From positions 1,426,001 through 1,490,000 of the forward strand of contig NZ_FWXV01000002.1 of the NCBI RefSeq assembly GCF_900176515.1: DNA of 64,000 nt. Reading direction: 5' to 3'. Source of the stretch: Kibdelosporangium aridum (GTDB lineage: Bacteria > Actinomycetota > Actinomycetes > Mycobacteriales > Pseudonocardiaceae). The notes below the pieces were generated by a model. That model was not told the origin of the DNA. It worked only from the letters and a program-made list of their open reading frames with translations, and did not search any database. The position numbers were made by a program, and so were the translations under genes. Positions 61,217 to 64,000 of this stretch are shown piece after piece. The stretch's first letter is position 1. Each line of letters starts with the position of its first letter.

Positions 61217-62170
61217 GTGGGCAAGGGCGCCGGGGCGAAGCAGGCCAGAAGAGCACGGCGTTCGGCAGCCGGCGACGCGGGGATCAACCCGCGCCAGGCG
61301 TGCCCGTGCGGCTCAGGCAAGCGCTACAAGGCGTGCCACGGCGCGCCGGGCGGAGTCACCGAGGTCGCCGTCGCACGGCCGTTCGAGGGCCTTGCCGGTG
61401 AGTGCGAGCTGGTCGCGCTGCGTGAGTTCGTGCCGTCGGCCACCGTGCAGCTGAAGCTCGCGTCAGACCCGAAGCGTCCGGTCACGTTGGGCACCGTGCT
61501 GCCGCTGGCGTCCGCGGGCCTGGTCCGTGGCGACGGCGACGAGGCCGCGTTCATCGGGCTGCAGGTGCAGACCCGGTCGCTGGACATCAGCCGGGACATC
61601 GCCAGGGCGATCCTGTGGACACAGGACGCGAACCCGGGCGACGTGCTGAGCGTGGTCAGCCAGGACGACGAGCACACCGAGCGGCTGCAGGACATCCTCG
61701 ACGTGGACGCGCCGTTCGAGCCGGAGATCCACGACAACTTCAACTGGTGGCTCGCGCCGGACGCCGAACCGACCGGTGACGTCGCGCTGTCGCTTGAGCG
61801 CGCCAACGAGGCGATCATGCCTACCAAGCGGGTCGGCGACGCCGCGTACTGGACGCTCGCGGGTGACAAGGCGTACCTGCGTTGGGTCCGCCCGGAGCCG
61901 GAGGAAGAGCTGATGGCCGCACTGGCCCGGCTCAGCGCCGCAGGCGGCCTCACCCTCGGCGAGGGCTCGAAGTACGCCGGCTCGTTCCGTGCCCACGGCC
62001 TGTTGGTGCCGGTGTGGGACCTGGACAACGAGATGCACGCGCGCGAGTGGGAGCAGCCGGTCGCCGAACTCGGTGCGCGGCTGACAGAAGCTCTCGTGGA
62101 CAAGCCGCTGACCAGCGAAGAGCGTCGCGCCCGGGACGGGCTGATCGGCCGGCAGGTCACGATCCGGTGA
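61217..62170 (+). CDS. DUF5926 family protein with N-terminal SEC-C motif
   Basis: 317 aa. A basic N-terminus (KQARRARRSA) is followed by a SEC-C zinc-binding motif, CPCGSGKRYKACHG near residues 35-48, then a 260-aa domain of the actinobacterial DUF5926 type (DNFNWWLAPDA, EGSKYAGSFRAHGLLVPVWDL). Function unknown; SEC-C motifs are also found at the end of SecA. TGA overlaps the next start as GTGA. Confidence 0.88.
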   Translation: MGKGAGAKQARRARRSAAGDAGINPRQACPCGSGKRYKACHGAPGGVTEVAVARPFEGLAGECELVALREFVPSATVQLKLASDPKRPVTLGTVLPLASAGLVRGDGDEAAFIGLQVQTRSLDISRDIARAILWTQDANPGDVLSVVSQDDEHTERLQDILDVDAPFEPEIHDNFNWWLAPDAEPTGDVALSLERANEAIMPTKRVGDAAYWTLAGDKAYLRWVRPEPEEELMAALARLSAAGGLTLGEGSKYAGSFRAHGLLVPVWDLDNEMHAREWEQPVAELGARLTEALVDKPLTSEERRARDGLIGRQVTIR

Positions 62171-62511
62171 TCCTGCACATGTGTGGCCGGGACGAATGGC
62201 CACCGCAAGACGTGTACCGGCCGGAGTCGCTGCACGTCGAAGGCTTTGTGCACTGCTCGGATTTCGGCACCGTGCACCTGCCGGCGAACCTGCTGTTCAG
62301 CGGGCGGACGGATCTGGTGCTGCTGGTGATCGACCCGGCTCGGCTGGACGCTCCAGTGAGGTGGGAGCGTCCAGTCGTCGGACCGCCTGACGGACCGTGG
62401 TTCCCGCACGTGTACGGCCCGATCAACAAAGACGCGGTGGTCGACGTCGTCGACTTCCCGCCAGGCCCGGACGGGATTTTCGCGCTACCCGCGGCGCTGG
62501 CGAACCCGTGA
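62167..62511 (+). CDS. DUF952 family protein
   Basis: 114 aa. Starts at GTG 62167, overlapping the previous stop by 4 nt. DUF952 markers are the N-terminal ILHMCGRDEW, GFVHCSDFG with conserved His/Cys, and YGPINKDAVV. Family members are small cytoplasmic proteins of unknown function, sometimes related to GST-like or acetyltransferase-like folds. Confidence 0.88.
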   Translation: MILHMCGRDEWPPQDVYRPESLHVEGFVHCSDFGTVHLPANLLFSGRTDLVLLVIDPARLDAPVRWERPVVGPPDGPWFPHVYGPINKDAVVDVVDFPPGPDGIFALPAALANP

Positions 62512-62601
62512 TGGAACTCGAGGCAACCCCTGCACAGCCTTGGGCGTGTCCTGCGTGTGACGGTGGGAATGCTCAACCCCGAACTGGGGGAGAGCTACGC
62601 C

Positions 62602-63087
62602 GTGGATGACTTCGGCGAGTTCGTCCGGGCTGCCCTGCCCGGGCTGCTCCGCTACGGCCACGCGCTCACCGGCAATCCACATGACGCGGCTGACTTGGTG
62701 CAGACCGTGCTGGAGAAGATCGGTTCGAGGTGGGCGCGTGTCGTCAAGAACACCGGAGACCCGCTCGCCTACACCCGCCGCGCCATGGCGAACACGCACA
62801 TCAGCAAGTGGCGCCGGACGCGGAAGGAAAACCTTGTCGCCGATCTGCCTGACATCGCGGCGGTGGCGGCGCGGGATCCTTTTGACAACGAGCCCCTCTG
62901 GCAGGCACTGCGTGCACTGCCGCCAAGGCAACGTGCGGTAATAGTGCTGCGCTACTACGAAGGTCTCTCGGAGGCGGAGATCGCCACAACCCTCGGAGTG
63001 AGCGCGGGGACGGTGAAGAGCCAGGCGAGCAAGGCGATGGCGACCTTGCGGACACGCCTGCAGGCGACGGAAGAAGGGAGGTGTTGA
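62602..63087 (+). CDS. SigE-family ECF RNA polymerase sigma factor (2)
   Basis: 161 aa from GTG 62602, chosen for GGGGGAG 9 nt upstream and because homologues begin near DDFGEFVRAALPGLL; the frame stays open to GTG 62557. Region 2 has GNPHDAADLVQTVLEKI, region 4 the HTH LSEAEIATTLGVSAGTVKSQASKAM. Related to the factor at 46036. Followed after 1 nt by a single-pass membrane protein, the likely anti-sigma partner. Confidence 0.92.
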   Translation: MDDFGEFVRAALPGLLRYGHALTGNPHDAADLVQTVLEKIGSRWARVVKNTGDPLAYTRRAMANTHISKWRRTRKENLVADLPDIAAVAARDPFDNEPLWQALRALPPRQRAVIVLRYYEGLSEAEIATTLGVSAGTVKSQASKAMATLRTRLQATEEGRC

Positions 63088-63088
63088 G

Positions 63089-63877
63089 ATGGATCTGGAA
63101 GACGAGCTGAACCGCTTGTTCAAAGACGAGCGACTGGACATGCGCGTCGCACCCGACGCCGAGACACATGTTGTCGCGGGGGCCAAGCGGGTAAAGCGCC
63201 GTCGCGTCGCGATGATGTCCGCGGCCGGCGTACTCAGCGCGGCAGTGCTCGCAGGCGGTGCCTTCGTCCTGGCCCAACCAAGCCCGCAGTCGAGCCAGAT
63301 AGCCAACCAACCCACCGATCTTCCAGTCGACAACCCGTCGTCGCCATCGGAGGCACCTCCGTCGTCGGCGACAACGGAACAGTCCACCCTGCCCGCCGCA
63401 CCCCCGAACACAAGCAGGCCGGTCGAACCAGCCCCGGGAACTGTCCGTAACCCACCGAAGACGACTTCGACCACCGTGCCGCCAATCGCCCCCGCGGCAA
63501 CCTTGGGACCAAACGGTTTCGGAAACATGCGCCTCGGCATGACCGAGGAAGAACTCCTCGCCACCGGCCAGGTGCAAGGAACCCAGAAACCACCAACAAC
63601 CGGCTGCACGTCGTACACGACGAAAACGGCGGGCGGAACCGTCTGGGTATCACCGGACAGCGGGGTAGTCGCCTTCGTTTTCCGATCCGGTGTCGCCACA
63701 CCGGAACGAGTCGGAATCGGCTCGACACTGGAAGCGGTGAAGGCCACTTACCCCGACTTCAGCGGCAACTCGGCCAAGGTGCCCGGAAACGCGTCGGCGA
63801 AATACCAATTCTCGATCACAGGCGGCAAAGTCTCCGGCCTCAACCTGCTCGCCGCCCAACAGGACTGCGTCAGTTAG
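63089..63877 (+). CDS. Putative anti-sigma-type membrane protein (2)
   Basis: 262 aa. Cytoplasmic start (MDLEDELNRLFKDERLDMRV), basic KRVKRRRVA, one helix (about 41-62, MMSAAGVLSAAVLAGGAFVL), a Pro/Ser/Thr linker (65-135) and an external domain with two or three Cys (TTGCTSYTTKTA, AAQQDCVS). GGGAGG precedes ATG 63089. Same sigma-plus-membrane-partner layout as 46036-47453, though the external domains differ. No zinc-finger anti-sigma domain seen. Confidence 0.72.
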   Translation: MDLEDELNRLFKDERLDMRVAPDAETHVVAGAKRVKRRRVAMMSAAGVLSAAVLAGGAFVLAQPSPQSSQIANQPTDLPVDNPSSPSEAPPSSATTEQSTLPAAPPNTSRPVEPAPGTVRNPPKTTSTTVPPIAPAATLGPNGFGNMRLGMTEEELLATGQVQGTQKPPTTGCTSYTTKTAGGTVWVSPDSGVVAFVFRSGVATPERVGIGSTLEAVKATYPDFSGNSAKVPGNASAKYQFSITGGKVSGLNLLAAQQDCVS

Positions 63878-64000
63878 CCGATTCGGCGCTATCCGGGCAC
63901 TCTCCCAACCTCGTAACGTGCTGACTCGGTTGCGGAACGTATCGACGTGCGCACGCGTCGAAGTTTCGCGACCAGCAGTTCACCCAGGGGAGAGGGGAAC
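63878..64000. other. Intergenic end of window with probable ribosome-binding site of the next gene
   Basis: No gene starts inside this stretch. The last bases, AGGGGAGAGGGGAAC (63986-64000), are a strong purine-rich ribosome-binding site, so a rightward gene probably begins just past the window edge. Confidence 0.5.

Overview
The window is high-GC DNA with GTG and TTG starts, dense 1-17 bp start/stop overlaps, SigE-family ECF sigma factors, a DUF4328 and a DUF5926 protein. This points to a filamentous actinomycete, most likely Pseudonocardiales; I cannot name the species. No phage, plasmid, CRISPR array or transposase was seen, so this reads as chromosomal metabolic and regulatory DNA.

Region 1 (1-14.3 kb) is a choline/glycine-betaine and one-carbon module. 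It holds a betaine ABC transporter (ATPase, fused double permease, lipoprotein), a BetA-like choline dehydrogenase translationally coupled to an IclR regulator, purU, a second paralogous IclR, and a Rieske ferredoxin - ferredoxin reductase - Rieske oxygenase set resembling glycine-betaine demethylase. folD sits nearby behind a ZTP (pfl) riboswitch. Three promoters in this region carry pairs of related 17-bp near-palindromes with centres 19 bp apart, which suggests one shared regulon. The logic would be choline to betaine, betaine demethylation, and handling of the released one-carbon units through tetrahydrofolate by FolD and PurU.

Region 2 (14.4-30.4 kb) is mostly cell-surface: a UDP-sugar dehydrogenase, a gamma-glutamyltransferase-family enzyme, an AlgX-like O-acetylation protein, a methyltransferase fused to a beta-sandwich-like region, a 929-aa two-domain glycosyltransferase, two paralogous single-pass proteins with proline/glutamine-rich tails (one with repeated TQV motifs), and a polytopic GT-C-like protein. 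It ends with YiaA, a Ser/Thr-rich surface protein, tRNA-Gly(GCC) and an ECF sigma factor fused to its own zinc-finger/membrane part.

Region 3 (30.4-34 kb) has a small membrane protein, an Fpg/Nei glycosylase and an unrecognised two-gene cassette of AT-richer composition. Region 4 (34-44.7 kb) is a monocarboxylate module: lutABC for lactate oxidation, a LytS/LytTR two-component pair split by an S49 peptidase, and two sodium:solute symporters each preceded by a small two-helix protein.

Region 5 (44.7-52.3 kb) contains a rhodanese, a DUF4328 protein, a SigE-family sigma/anti-sigma pair, a NarL-type two-component pair, a carboxylesterase, and a carboxypeptidase divergent from a TetR gene with tandem operators. 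Region 6 (52.2-60.4 kb) is a branched-chain-type (Liv) ABC transporter operon with an embedded acyl-CoA ligase, preceded by a perfect Crp/GlxR-type palindrome and interrupted by a dispersed repeat plus a tRNA-Lys-like relic; a P450 lies upstream. Region 7 (60.4-64 kb) has a glycerophosphodiesterase, DUF5926 and DUF952 proteins and a second SigE-type sigma/anti-sigma pair.

Nothing here is a clearly new defence or mobile system. The strongest leads are the 19-bp-spaced operator pairs, the Rieske system with an unusual electron-transfer chain, the dispersed repeat/tRNA-like element, the nested palindrome at 40.1 kb, and the uncharacterised surface-glycan and 573-aa cassettes.
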